Assembly: GCA_945859605.1 (NCBI GenBank)
Contig: OX243817.1
Span: 25,744,343-25,808,342 of the forward strand
DNA: 64,000 nt
Direction: 5' to 3'
Source: Lumbricus rubellus
Lineage: Eukaryota; Annelida; Clitellata; Crassiclitellata; Lumbricidae
Part shown: positions 11,908-23,947 of the stretch, piece by piece
How positions within the stretch are numbered: the first letter of the stretch is position 1
How the letters are laid out: every line of letters begins with the position of its first letter
Notes under the pieces: generated by a model
The model's input: only the letters and a program-made list of their open reading frames with translations
The model's database searches: none
What the model was told of the DNA's origin: nothing
Position numbers and translations under genes: made by a program

Positions 11908-12647
11908 TAGGGTGACCATTTTCCGGCCATCAAAAACCGGGACGCTTTTTGAAAAACATCAATTGTAGGCCTATAATTCTTTTACTACCGGTACTGGTCT
12001 ATCTGTGCCTAGCCCTATACCTATAGGCTCAGTTACATTTAATGCATAGCCTTCATTGTACAAATCTGCAACCTGCACTAGTCGTCAGTTCATTTAGTGC
12101 AGTAGCCTACTGTTATTATTGAGAAAACACTCTCTCAATTGTTGCACATTGTATAGTCTATAGTCCTGAGGAAGATTTAAGGATTTTTTGGGAAAATTTC
12201 AACATTAGTTCTACACTGACGGCATTTTAAGTTGTCGAAAAAATGAGGGTAAAACTCTCATTATGACCCTGGCGCGACCTGCGAAAGTCGATATAAATCT
12301 GGGGTCGCCATTGAAATTGCAAGCTCCCATTGCGAAAACTTTCTCGTTACGGTAGGCCTATAGGCCTACCTTGATAATTATGTAAATCTATTAACTAAAC
12401 TCACTAGCCTACTAAAGATGTAGTAATATTCGATATAAATTGACAACGCCTCTTTCGTAACCACTTTTGGGGGTTACAACTACATCTTGTTCTGTGATTT
12501 ACATAAAACTTACGTTTTCAAGATCCCAGTTTCCTTTTTGTCAAAAACCGGGACAATTCTGCCATTTTGCATTAGTCGTCGGGACACCGGGACGCACCAC
12601 AAAAAACCGGGACATGTCCCGGAAAACCGGGACGTATGGTCACCCTA
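11908..12647. mobile_element. hAT-like MITE, TAGGGTGACC family, copy 1
   Basis: Inverted ends TAGGGTGACCAT (11908) and ATGGTCACCCTA (ending 12647). The exact 8-bp duplication GTATAGAG flanks it (11900-11907 and 12648-12655) and fits the Ac-type nTnnnnAn pattern. Next to the ends are CCGGGAC/GTCCCGG repeats. It is 740 bp with no transposase frame. A second copy is at 26220-26630. Confidence 0.85.
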
Positions 12648-13363
12648 GTATAGAGATATATATAATTATATATTTGTAGGCCTATTGTAACTGTTGGTCC
12701 CGAACGTGGTTATAGGACTATGTTTTGATATGCAGCCGATATAAGGGATGCTAGGTGCGCGGCACGCTGGCCTAAGCAATGAATCAATTATTATTGCTCA
12801 AAACTGTGCACATTCCCACGCAATGTTATTGTGTTGTGAAAGAAAGCCTATAACAGTATAACGTATAAACGGATGAAAGGATGATTGTTTGTACAGCTGC
12901 AGGTCAAAACAATTGTTGCTGACTCATCAAGGTCACTTTAAAAGCAGTGCCCTAGAACACGTATAGCCAGTGGCGCACCTAGGGGGGGGTGCTGGGGGGT
13001 GCTTGAGCACCCCCCCAGGGCTCAAAAGGTGACCCACGCAATTTTTCCAAATCCGATGAGTTTTTTGTGGGTGAGGGTGGGGGGGGGGGGTAGGGGATCT
13101 TTCGGCATTTCAGTCTTTCAGATTATCGGTACACAATCAAGCAAGTTCCTTCAATTTTCTGTATTATAATCTTAGTCAAATTCGTGGTTCATAAAGCACT
13201 AGATTTCAGTGTTTAGCTGGTCTACCTGAGTTTGTTTTGGTCTCGAGAATTTGTCTAGTGATCAATTATAAGCATTAATAGCGATACGCCTGTGCCTTTA
13301 CATTACAGTGTCTCACCAATTTATTGATAATATGTTACGACTTAATTGATAGTACCGTGTGTG

Positions 13364-13625
13364 CAGGGCCGGATTAAGGCATGTTCAACATGTTCGGCGG
13401 AACAGGGGCCCCCACACTTTAGGGGGCCCCCACAAATGTGTAAAAAAATTTTTTTAAAAATTTCGGCCACACGACTATTTTTCAAAAAAATTTCGGCGGA
13501 TGGCAAAAAAAAGGTCATCAACTTTTTTTCCCGAAAAATGTGACAAATTTTCCGCAAAAAAATTCCGCACAGGGCCCCCACAAAAATTTCCGAACAGGGC
13601 CCCGACATTGCTTAATCCGGCCCTG
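13364..13625. mobile_element. hAT MITE, CAGGGCCGGATTAA family
   Basis: Inverted ends CAGGGCCGGATTAAG and CTTAATCCGGCCCTG with the exact 8-bp flank CGTGTGTG (13356-13363, 13626-13633). It shares its termini with the larger coding relative at 22127-23939. It is nested inside 12968-15378, so it is younger than that element. Confidence 0.9.
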
Positions 13626-14099
13626 CGTGTGTGCTATTTTATTTGGGCCTATAGTTATTGTTTTCCCTCAAATATATAAAGTCAGCTATGTTTGATCTAG
13701 ACATTTTCTGCGGCGAAAGCGTCCAGAAATGATTTTTCACCCAGAATATTTGACAAAATGATAGTAGTTTTTAGTTGCTGTTTATTAGATTGAATTACAT
13801 AAACTGCCATATAATAGGCCTACCATGATCTTATTTCATACTAGGGTAACTAGGCCTATATTATAATGTGCACAACTTACTGTCATGGCGGATATTTAGG
13901 GCGATAGGGAAGAAGTAGCCTAAGTAACCTGTGAGGCAACAGTCGCAACAGTCTGAACTTCTGAAGTTTTAAACCCCCAAAGTTTGTGGTAAGGGGGCGG
14001 AGATACTTATATCCCCAATATGTCATAAATATTTCATAAATATTGTTATAAATTTCTGCAGTGTAATCCCCTGTTTATCCATAATGAACAATTTTGTTA

Positions 14100-14830
14100 C
14101 GACAACAAGCTAAAATGCTGTCATTACAGCATGTGTAAATAAAAATTCTTCTACGATGGAAGGGGCATTAATTGAAATCTTAAAATTATAACGTCTCTGA
14201 GCACTAAAATCATGAGTTTGTTTGTAAAAATGACAGCTTTAAAAGTCACGGTGCACTGTGCATTGTGCAAATCACAAAATTTTAAGTAATTGCGAGGCAA
14301 CGCTCTAAAATTTTAAAGTAGGCTAAATTTAAAATTTATAAAATCTATGACTATCAGCATTGAAAATGAGCAATTGTATTAAGATGACAACTTAAAGGCC
14401 TACCATTAAAGTATGGAAATTAAAAAATTAAGCAATGGAGAGTGGCATTGAAGTCTTACACCATGTCTTTCAGCAATGATATGTTAAATTTCGTTAAAAT
14501 GACGGCCTAAAATGATACTACTGCAGTGTGGAAATAAAAATTCTGTGCTGAGGAGGAAGCCCATTCCCCTACTCAAACCCCTTTCCCTGCTAGGCCTATG
14601 TTGAAATCTGAAATCACTCTTTTTTATCAGCACTGAATTAATAGAGCTATTTTGCTAAGTTGACATCTTAAAATGGTAGGATAATAAACGTGGAAACTCA
14701 ATTTTTTAAAATATAATTGTGAGCATATTCGTTGAAGATTAAACCACTCCTATCAGCACTGAAAAATAGTATATATAGCAATTTTTGCTTTAGACGACAG
14801 CTTAAAATGCTGCCATTGCAGTGTGGAAAT
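14100..14830. repeat. Degenerate tandem repeat, unit about 115-160 bp
   Basis: Six diverged copies of GACAGCTTAAAATGCTGCCA followed by TTGCAGTGTGGAAATTA occur near 14101, 14229, 14382, 14498, 14659 and 14793. The same core, in the opposite orientation, occurs near 35505-35545 and 62235-62265, so the unit is a dispersed family. Confidence 0.6.
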
Positions 14831-15420
14831 TAGAAACTTTCTGATGTGAAGGGGCACATCACCTCCCAAAGCTACTGCCCTCTCAGCGCCACGTGCTGTG
14901 GAGATATTTCGTCGGATGCTCGATTTTCACTAGAAAAAAACCTCGATTCCCACAGAAGGGACTTGATAAAACACTGGTTATTGGGGGGGGGGGGGGGGGG
15001 CGGAGGGGCTAGAGTAAACACTTGTTATTAATTCCGCCAAGACATTTGTCATATCTAAACAAATCGAAAAGGGCATTTTTGAAGTCCTAAACCGTGCTTT
15101 TCAGAAGTGTTCATGACTAGCTTGCCTATAGATAGGCCTACAGCTGTCAAACAAGAGCCTGAAACGCGCTCTAGCTGATGTCAAAAGTTTTAAAAAATAC
15201 GTTGGTTTCTGGGGCTGCGTCCCAGACCCCGCTGGGGGAAAGCTTACGACGCTCCCCCAGGCCCCCTAGTCAGTATTGGCCTCGTAGGCCTACCCTCGGT
15301 ACTCGCTGCTTTGCATCTTCGGCGTTTACAATAAAAATTCTGAGCACCCCCCAGGAAAATTTTCTGGTTGCTCCCCTGCGTATAGCCTACATAGAGTGCA
15401 GGGAAGAATGCAAGAAAGAA

Positions 15421-15502
15421 TGATGACGACGACGACGACGATGATGATGATGATGATGATGACGACGACGACGGCGATAATGATGATGATGACGACGACG
15501 AC

Positions 15503-15580
<78 letters not shown>

Positions 15581-15655
15581 GAAGAAGAACAAGAAGAAGA
15601 ACAAGAAGAAGAACAAGAAGAACAAGAAGAGGAACAAGAAGAAGAACAAGCAGAA
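15421..15655. repeat. (GAC/GAT)n and (GAAGAACAA)n microsatellite
   Basis: Alternating blocks of GAC and GAT triplets to about 15575 are followed by GAAGAACAA-type repeats to about 15655. The apparent Met-rich or Ile-rich reading frames here are products of the repeat, not genes. Confidence 0.95.
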
Positions 15656-16425
15656 AAAGAACAACAGTTCCTAGTTTTTGACGGATATGTTTTTCGGGCA
15701 GAAGTTCAATCTGTGCCCCCCCCCCCCCCCACTGCTGAAATCTCCCGTACGCCTATGCATAGATTGAGTATTCGAATATTATGAATATTAAGATTTTCAA
15801 ATGTTCACGAATATTAACGAATATTAAAACTGGCAACTTAATATTCATAATATTCAAAAAATTATTTATTCTTGTTCTTTCAAGAAATTCTTAATTCTTA
15901 ATTCTTATTTATGAAAATGTTTAACTTTTACTTAATGAATTGCACAAAATTGAGTTAGTCTACGCATAGACCTATACCAGTAAGTGACAATAACTTTAAT
16001 AGATTTTATTGTTAAAAAAAACTTCAAGGTCTCTGCTGAGTCTGGTCAATGTGGCCATGCGGCATTCATATCACATTCAATACTTAATGTAAGTCACTTT
16101 ATCTGACTTCTGCCCCCCCGAACTGCCTCACCGATGGCAGTTGGAAAGACTAGTAGCAGCAATAGTAGGTTAAATTATAAATAAACTTTAACTGCCTATT
16201 ATGCCTATAAGCTTAATAGCAACTGTATATTGATAAAGTAGTTTTATATCAGTGTAGCAGGATGAGTAAATATAAATGCCAACGCAGAAAATAATAGTGC
16301 CAGATTACAAGCAAAATGTATCCTGATCTCAGCATATTAAGCGCAATGCATATTTTAATTCAACCGTGCCCTGGATGCGAGTGAATGTCATATAGAGACA
16401 TACAGAAGCTTAAACTGCTTAATAG

Positions 16426-19400
16426 CAGGGATGTAAGTGGAAAATAAGAAGTGCCGGTATGGATTTAAAGACCATTCCAGGTTTTTCTAAGGGAATTTTT
16501 ACAAGTGTACTATCTCAGCCTCTAACGATTAGGGGGTCTGGGGGAGCGTCGTAAGCTCCCCCAGCGGGGTCTGGGGCGGAGCCCCAGCCGACAACGCATT
16601 TTAGAGCAATTGAAGTCAAATGAGACCTGTTTTGGCAATACATTTAAGTGATTATTCATTCACCTAAAATTGATTAAAATTTGAATTTTATTTAAAAAAA
16701 CTGAAAACTTAGGCGTATTACTAGGAAATAGCATAGGCTACACCAAAACGTGCAAAATTGTTACTAGACTTTATACTATGCCCTAGTGTTTTTAGCTTTA
16801 GGCCTATAGAAATATACAGATAGAGCAATCATAAACTGCAGACAGTGGAGAGGAGATCTGCTATATCATATGATATCGTATAGGCTAGTCACTATAGTGT
16901 GAATCTGATAAACTAGTATCATAGAAGTTTCCATAGATCGTAATATGGATGTGATGATTCCTTCGTTGTGCGATCAGGACAATGTGTGTCATCAGCAGAT
17001 CTGCGTCCTTTCTTAATCCAAGACACTACATAGTCGCTCGGCTTAAATTTGGACAGTGGTGGACCAACGCATTTCAGAAAAACCAGTTGTGCCAAGTGTG
17101 CCACATTTAACCTACTTCGGATAGGAGTTGAAATGTCGTTCATGACACTGAATGTCCTCTCGCACTCTGCTGTTGATACCACATATGTGTCAACAGCGTG
17201 AAACAGCTGTTGGAGTGCATGCCGCATCTTCGGAATCGCCGTCCCTCGGCTGTCGTCCCGGAATTCACGGAAGGCCAAAATGCAGGTTCTTTCGTCAATC
17301 TTCATTTTCTCACATAAGAACTTTATTTCTGCTTCGCCAAAGAGAGCATCGCATTCCTTGTCCTTTCAGCTGTCTTTATTTAGCACATCGATGCTGGCCA
17401 ATAGGTTGTTGTATTTCTGAATGTTGGCCTCACGAGCTTTTTCGCTTGTGCCAACGTTTGAAGATTCTGTGGTCTGCATGCGACGGCGAAGATTGGCGGC
17501 GAGACTCTTAAAATATTGTCCCTGTCGAAGTTCGATATCTACTTTTGTATTTGTGCCCAGACGAATCCCTTTGAAGCTGTTTTCCGCAATGCCTGCCTTG
17601 GCTTCTTTAAGATATGGACCAGCGTTGTCAGCCATTGATTCCAGGACGCGTATTTGACGGTCCACAAGTTTTTGTGCCCGAGTTAAGGTCATATCACGCT
17701 TCTGCAACTCACGTGACAGGTCACCTAATTCAGTAAGTGCGTCAAGCATCACCCCAACATTATTGACGAAGCCAACAGCGGTGAGACGTTTATTTAGGCC
17801 ACTGTACTTCTGACGGGTTGTGTGGTCTCTCTCTGGATCTGTTGATGCAGATAGAAAGTGTGCATATAGAGCAGGATAGTTTGTCCACACTGCTTTGAGT
17901 GTTCTCTCGCTGCTTGAAACCCAGCGTATGTCAAAAACGCGCCCTATTGACAGTATCTGGCTTTCCAGCAACGCTGCACATGCTTTAAGTTCACGCTTGT
18001 TCTTTGGTGAAGCGTGGTATGTTGTGTATAATTTGTCGATGAAAGACTGAAAATTGTTTAGCCCTGTAACTTCCTTGTTTGTATCACCAACTGCCAGCTC
18101 AAGTCTGTGATTAGCGCAATGCCACACAAAGATATCGGGAAAGTCTTTGAGTAACAACGTAGGCCTAGCTACTCCAGATTTGTTACCCAACATTGTCGAT
18201 GCGCCATCTGCTGCAAAGCTTATAAAATGTTTTTTCAGATAGGCATCATTAAATCCATGAGAATCAAGACATTTCAATAGCGACGCAGTTATTGTTTTTG
18301 CATCAGCACTTGAGAGCTCAACCAAGTCAAGGAAGAATGTTAGTGGCCCAGACTCATTGACAGCAGCACGCATACAGACAGTAAGAACTGTGAGACCACT
18401 CGCTGATGTTGACTCGTCAATTAAAACAGAAATTTTATGTTCGTTGACAATGATGTTGGCAACGAGTTTCTGTCGCATCTCATTCGCGACATGTGTGATG
18501 ATATTTGTGCAAGACAGGCGTGTGTGAAGTATGCGACCCATGTCGATGCCGTTCAGTTGCTGCAAGTCAATGTCGTCTGGTAGATCAGAGAACGGACGCT
18601 CCTTCTTTGCAATTTTATATGCAGTTCGGAAAACTCTGCATGTTGTCTCGTGTTCGTTTTTGCTATGTTTTGCGTTTGCCTCCTGCAGTAAGTTTTTCTT
18701 TGCCGTTTCCGCAATCATCTCAGCAGATTGGTGAGCCTTACTGGTTTTGTGATCGTACATCTTCTTACGAAGTGACTGTTGCTGTTCACCGAGTGTACAC
18801 CCAAATGGTTCAACACGGATGTTCACCCATTCGGTAGACAGTTTTATTCCTTGGAATTGATGAAGTTTTACAGATTTAGCTGAAAAACAAACTGAACAAC
18901 CAAGCTTCCCGTTTTGGCAAAGCAACCAGCTGTATTCCTCGCATTTTGACACATATTGTTTGAGAGTCCAGCATTGTGGAAACGATGGGCTGTGCTCATC
19001 AATATCTTTAACATCTATGTTACTATCGCCTTTTTTGTCTGCGTGCTTACTCGATACCTCAGATACTGAGTTACAATTTTTGGCATCAGAAACGAACGGT
19101 AGTTTGTTGACATCAGTACTGTCTTCGTGATCAGATGCAGTTGAAGGAGTGATTACATCATGCGAGCAACATTGACCTACAGCTTGACCTACACTAGTAA
19201 TGAGGCTGACGTAGTGTGTCTCTCCCACGAGGCCGATGTTAATGATCATTTCATGCTGCGTATCATTTCTACTTACACTATCGTCCTCATCAGTCTGCAA
19301 AGTTAGTTCGGTGACATGACCATTATCATGCAGGACGCGAATAGTTCGTGAAACACTCGCACCAACAGCACGCAACATGATCTCATCAACCCACTGACCA

Positions 19401-19859
19401 ATTTTCGACTGACGCATCAGGTATGAGTCGACGTCCTTGTCACGATGGCTTATCAAGAACTGTTCATTCATGAGCTGTGGATGTGAACGAAGGAACGATA
19501 CTGCTCGCTGCCTGAGACATGCTGTGTCAATGGATATACCCTGAGCAGACAGCTGGTGCACTACAGCATGAAGTCCACAGTCACCATCAGCCGGAACATC
19601 AAATATGCTGAAATTTTTCTCTGCAGCCACCTGAACGAGAGATTTCTTTGCCACTTCAAAGCTGACATATTCTTTGGGACTTTTATGTACTGTGATCACT
19701 TGTGCACCTTTAAAAATAATTTGTTCACCGGCGTTTAATGACACGTTTAATGAATCAAAATCCAGAGTTTGTAAACTCCGGTAGTCCTACAGAAATAGAA
19801 CTTCATGCGTATTCCAAGATCGCTATAATAAGCAGTGTCTCAAGCAGTTGTAGAATATA

Positions 19860-19904
<45 letters not shown>

Positions 19905-20765
19905 TGTGTGTTGTCGATTCCAAATAGAATCCTGTATATATAAATATATAACTGGCCCAGTTAGCTACATCGAGGAACTGCTGTTGGTAAACTTCGGTAC
20001 ACCTTCAGGCTGTAGGTGGGACAGTCTCTGAGTAGTAGTGTTCTTGAAGGGGGTACATCCCACTTCTGTTTTATAATCAATATTTTCCATCAGTCATTCT
20101 CAAATGTTACCATTCTATAATTATTTTCCCACTTTTGTTTCGATACCCATATTTCGGTAAAAATTGTATTTTAGGGTATTTAATTAGGTAGTCGTGCTAT
20201 TATATAGGATGTGTTTCAGTTTATTTTTACGCTAAAATATATACACTAAACAGTTTGTAGTCTGTACTAAGTCTGTACTAAGTACTAACCTGGAAGTATC
20301 TTGACTGTTTTTGGGCTCGCAAAGGACAGTACACTCTGGCGAAGTTTTTTATTTGGAGGCCCGGCAGCCATAATAGTTAATAATAATTATAAACAAAATG
20401 ACATTATTTAATTTAACAGTATTAGCGTAGTCCGCCACCTACTGCTACCGAAAATTAAGTGTATCGGCGAATATTTTACCGTTAAAACCTTGGCTGCAAG
20501 AGGTCAGTAAGTAAGTAAATTGTATGCTGCAGATATACAATAGCAAGTAAGGAGGTGGATTCAGACAAATGACTAACGCAAAAAACGATCCATTAGGCCA
20601 CTTCGACAATAAAGCACTACTTGACTTGCATACCGTCAATACCGGCATGTCTTTGCGCCATACCGGTATGGCATTTTATCCTGGAGAGGTGCCGGTATGC
20701 TTTCAGCCAAACTGAAGAGGTGCCGGTATGGCATACCGTCTCATACCGTCACACTTACAACCCTG
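16426..20765 (-). mobile_element. hAT DNA transposon encoding an OTU-transposase fusion
   Basis: Inverted ends are CAGGGATGTAAGTG at 16426 and, on the other strand, CAGGGTTGTAAGTG from 20765. The exact 8-bp duplication CTTAATAG (16418-16425 and 20766-20773) fits the nTnnnnAn pattern of Ac-type hAT elements. Subterminal TGCCGGTATG motifs occur at both ends. The element is 4340 bp and its gene is on the minus strand. A (TA)n tract near 19863-19901 and a GC-rich dispersed repeat at 16530-16590 lie outside the coding part. It sits wholly inside the older element 15758-20903. Confidence 0.92.
16919..19786 (-). pseudogene. OTU cysteine protease - zinc finger - hAT transposase fusion, one in-frame stop
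   Basis: The frame encodes, in order: an OTU domain at about residues 45-185 with the catalytic signature PADGDCGLHA (Cys 56, Asp 53) and its histidine in GETHYVSL (His 177); a TTF-type zinc finger at about 255-350 (Cys 283, Cys 286, His 332, His 338); and a hAT transposase core with LIDEST (Asp 443), AADGASTML (Asp 513) and WHCANHRLEL. A TGA at 17366-17368 ends 792 codons numbered from 19744. The same frame then continues to 16919 and contains the hAT dimerisation motif STAECERTFSVMNDIS. TGA is one transition from CGA, so a single decay event would explain the stop. No in-frame ATG precedes the domain; a strong acceptor (TTCTATTTCTGTAG) ends at 19787, so an upstream exon probably supplies the start. 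OTU enzymes remove ubiquitin-like modifiers; its use in transposition is unknown. Confidence 0.85.
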
Positions 20766-20911
20766 CTTAATAGTACCGAGTAACATTGCGGTTTCGATTG
20801 TTCACCTTAATTCGTTAACGAATATTTACGAATATTAAAAAATCTCAATATTCACGAATATTTACGAATATTAAAACCTAAAGTCACGAATATTCAATCT
20901 ATGCGCCTATG

Positions 20912-22118
20912 ACTACCGGTATGCCATTAGTATAGGGCCTATAAAGTGTAAAAAAATAAGTGCCTGGACGCTCCTTAACTTTCCAGTAGGCCTATGTGAT
21001 GGCGAAATAAGTGACAAGTTGCATGGCGTTGAGATTTGCAACTAGGTGCATGGACGCCGTCCACGACCGTCCATGCAGCCACACTTAAGGTCGTAAGCCT
21101 TGGGTCTGTGGCTAAGAGCTTTTTAACGTGCAGTTGCACACAAAATGTGCAGTTCTAAATGGAATTGTGCAGTTGTAATAGCACTTCTGTACAGTTAAAA
21201 CTAGCAAACACGGTCATTGTCCTCCGATTGGAAGTAATTAATTTACCATGGAGGATGGGAAGGAAAAGAAGGAGTTGTGTTGTTCTAAAAATTCCTTAAA
21301 AACAACCAGAAGTTTTTGCCGGAGGGGGCAAAACACGATGGTCAACGAAAAACGTTTTAGCAGGAGGTAAAAGAAATGCAAAAGTGGAGGAGTTAAGAAC
21401 ATGCATGGGCATTTTTCACAGAGGTTTCTTGATGTAAATTTCTCAGTTTCACTTTTAAAAATTTCTAATATGAATTTTTCTTTTTGCAAGAAAATTTGTT
21501 TAAAAAATCGAAAAGTATTAGACAAAAGTATGTTTTTAATTCTCTAATGCAAAGAAATTTGTTATAAACCACAAAAGTAGTAGTGAGAAAATAGATTTCA
21601 ATTTTCCAGGGGGGGCAAGTGCCCCCCCCTTGCCACTATGTGCGGGCGCCCATGAAAACAACCCTGGTTATGCGTGCCATAAAACATTGCTTTTTCACAG
21701 ATCCTCCTGCATGCTGATTCTTCCACTTCGGAACTTCCCTCTGCCTCCCACGCCGTTTCAACTCCAAACCACAACAACTGTTTGACTAACTGCCTGCCTG
21801 CCTGCCTGCATGATTCTCCGGATCTTGACCCTCTGCCAATCGACTTTGCTTTGATTGAGCGCCTGTGAATAGGCCTAAGCTGGTTCCAGCGACGCAGCTT
21901 TTGTGGACGCTGTACAAATTCCGAGTTTAAGATTAGGCCTAGGATACGAATACGATTAGTCTAACCTGGCGGCCGCATTCAGAAACGACTGCAGAGAGAA
22001 AAACGATTTAGACGAACCTAGTGGAGACCAACGAGATTGGGGTTACAATAGTCAATCCAGAAGCATTGAAATTAGCCTATGAAAGCGTGAACCAGCGTGG
22101 TGAAAAGAGAATACGGGA
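20912..22118. other. Intergenic with repeat fragments
   Basis: No gene is visible. Around 21117-21235 lies a copy of the family with CTTTTTAACGTGCAGTT and repeated GTGCAGTT (see 25036 and 35100). At 21605-21666 there is an unpaired right terminus with a C run and AACCCTG. A short inverted repeat, CATGGACG/CGTCCATG, lies at about 21050-21078. Confidence 0.45.
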
Positions 22119-22925
22119 CTGCAGACCAGGGCCGGATTAACCAGTATGCCATGTCTGCCATGGCGGCGGGCCCCCCGTCGTCAGAGGGCCCCCCGCTTTT
22201 GAACAACAATAATTTTCAATACGCATTTTCCCATTTATTTAACTTTACTTCGAAGAGTGTGTAAATATAAGTAAATTGCTTAATGTTTTTTCCTATGGTG
22301 AGCAATAATTTTATTTCTTTTGGCCCCTCTGTCTATGCCAGCTATGATTTAAGATTTTGTCGGTATTCCATTTAGCCTACTTTCAAAGATATAGGCCAGA
22401 GTGACAGACAAGCAGACAGAGAGGGAGATATCCGCCTATTAAGAGCCCGACATGCAGACAGGCAGACAGAGACAGAGATACGGTTAAACTAATTTGAATA
22501 TTTGAACTCTGTGATGGGTCTGCAACAGTATTTCATGCGCAAGGTGTATCATATTACTTTTGGCTCAGTCTTACAAAGGCAATCTATAATAATTATGTCG
22601 CAGAAGAATGCTGTTAGACATCCTACATGGATGCGTGGATGCGGTGCGTGGGTGGCGCCCTGGCTGTGGAGCTGTGCTGGCCTAATAAGTAGCCTAGTTC
22701 TAAGCATGAAGGTATGGAGAAATACAAAATACTGAATATACATGTAGATGCGATGTCGTTATTGTGAGAGGCTATAGGAAACTGATTACCAAATTATGAT
22801 AAATTTTGCACATGCCTATGCTGCCTATGGCGTATTAGGTCCATTTATTTCCTTTTCCATTCAAGAAATTAACAACTGTGCATGTCGGGTAGTAGGCCTA
22901 TAGCCTATAACAGCCTAATACTGAA

Positions 22926-23156
22926 TTGGTGAAAGTGAACGATGCCAAGCAGCCAAAGCATAAAACATTTCAACTTTCCGGTGCTCAAAAAAGGCGAGTA
23001 GCAAACGAACGCGCTGACAGGGAAAATATGCCTAGCGCGTCCTCAGTTCTCAAAGAAGAGAGATCTTTCATAAACTCCTCAGTAACAGCCAGGTCAGATG
23101 AGTCAGAGCCGGGGCAGGGTAGAAATGGTGGTAGTTTTGCACCATGTAGCCTATAG
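22926..23156 (+). pseudogene. hAT transposase N-terminal remnant
   Basis: A short frame contains LSGAQKRRVANERADRE, which resembles the lysine/arginine-rich start (SGAQKRK) of ZMYM-like hAT transposases. The TTF zinc finger and catalytic core that should follow are missing; the deletion and the (TA)n tract take their place. Confidence 0.5.
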
Positions 23157-23399
23157 GCTACTGAAGGTAGCCTGCATCTGCAGAGCCAGAAATTTGCGTG
23201 TCTGATGTCGCAGAGACCACAACACAAATTTTTTGCATTGTCAGCGGCAGATGATCATGATCGTGCTGTTCATTATGCTGAAGACATAGGCTTATAATAC
23301 GGTAAGAGTTTGTATATTTGATCAAGAACCTCGATCGATCATTTATGCCTACAACGATTTAAGTCGTATAGGCATACATGTATGTATAATATATATATG

Positions 23400-23448
<49 letters not shown>

Positions 23449-23489
23449 AATGTGTGCGTGTGTGCCCAATGTGTCCATTGCTCCTATTT

Positions 23490-23700
23490 GTGCATGAAGG
23501 TATCCAACTGCACTGGTGAAAGATCCTTCAGCAAAATTGCGTTGCTAAAGAACAAGCTGCGGAGTACAATGACCGACAAATGCCTAACTGCACTGGAACT
23601 TTTTAGTAGTGATCTATACTGTTTCCCGACATTTTTAACCAGTATGCCACTGCCACGAGTAGAAAATGTGAACCATTATTGGTATAACAATAGGCTTTAA
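23490..23700 (+). pseudogene. hAT transposase C-terminal dimerisation segment
   Basis: The frame reads CTGERSFSKIALLKNKLRST and then MTDKCLTALELFS, the conserved hAT family dimerisation motif (normally ERSFSKLKLIKNYLRSTM followed by RL and L). It ends with a stop at 23700, inside the element bounded by 22127-23939. Confidence 0.75.
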
Positions 23701-23947
23701 ACGGCGAAACTAAACAATATGATCTATTGCATTTACATTTATAAAGTGTCATTTAAAAAAATATTTCTGTATTTCATTAAGCTACACTTGATTAAGCTTG
23801 AATTATAGGTCTATATTTGATAGGCATGCATAAACACGTGGGACTGTAGGAGCAGTGTGGTTACGGAAGGTTGGTAAATTAAGGGGCCCCCCCCCGGCGA
23901 ATATGGCGGCGGGCCCCCCGAGGGCTTAATCCGGGCCTGCTGCAGAC

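Larger units (their letters stand above)
12968..15378. mobile_element. Long non-autonomous hAT-like element with internal tandem units
   Basis: The flanking 8-mers are identical: CGTATAGC at 12960-12967 and 15379-15386. The termini are imperfect inverted repeats (CAGTGGCGCACC versus CAGGGGAGCAACC). Inside are a nested MITE (13364-13625), at least six degenerate tandem units (14100-14830), a G run near 14990 and a GC-rich repeat at 15208-15265 that recurs in inverted orientation at 16530-16590. No transposase frame is seen. Confidence 0.65.
15758..20903. mobile_element. Older inverted-repeat element, now split by the OTU-hAT insertion
   Basis: Ends are CATAGATTGAGTATTCG at 15758 and its inverted partner (CATAGATTGAATATTCG on the other strand) ending at 20903. 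The exact 8-bp flank CGCCTATG occurs at 15750-15757 and 20904-20911. Subterminal ACGAATATT repeats sit at both ends. Removing the inserted hAT (16426-20765) and one copy of its duplication leaves about 0.8 kb of non-coding sequence, a typical non-autonomous size. Confidence 0.8.
22127..23939 (+). mobile_element. Internally deleted hAT transposon, CAGGGCCGGATTAA family
   Basis: Left end CAGGGCCGGATTAA, right end TTAATCCGGGCCTG, exact 8-bp flank CTGCAGAC at 22119-22126 and 23940-23947. GGCGGCGGGCCCCC blocks lie inside both ends. It keeps an N-terminal and a C-terminal piece of a transposase gene, so it is a deletion derivative. A (TA)n tract lies at 23398-23444. Confidence 0.9.

Noticed and set aside
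15326..15674. Long Met-rich and Ile/Phe-rich frames on both strands
   Set aside because: They are translations of (GAT/GAC)n and GAAGAACAA microsatellites.
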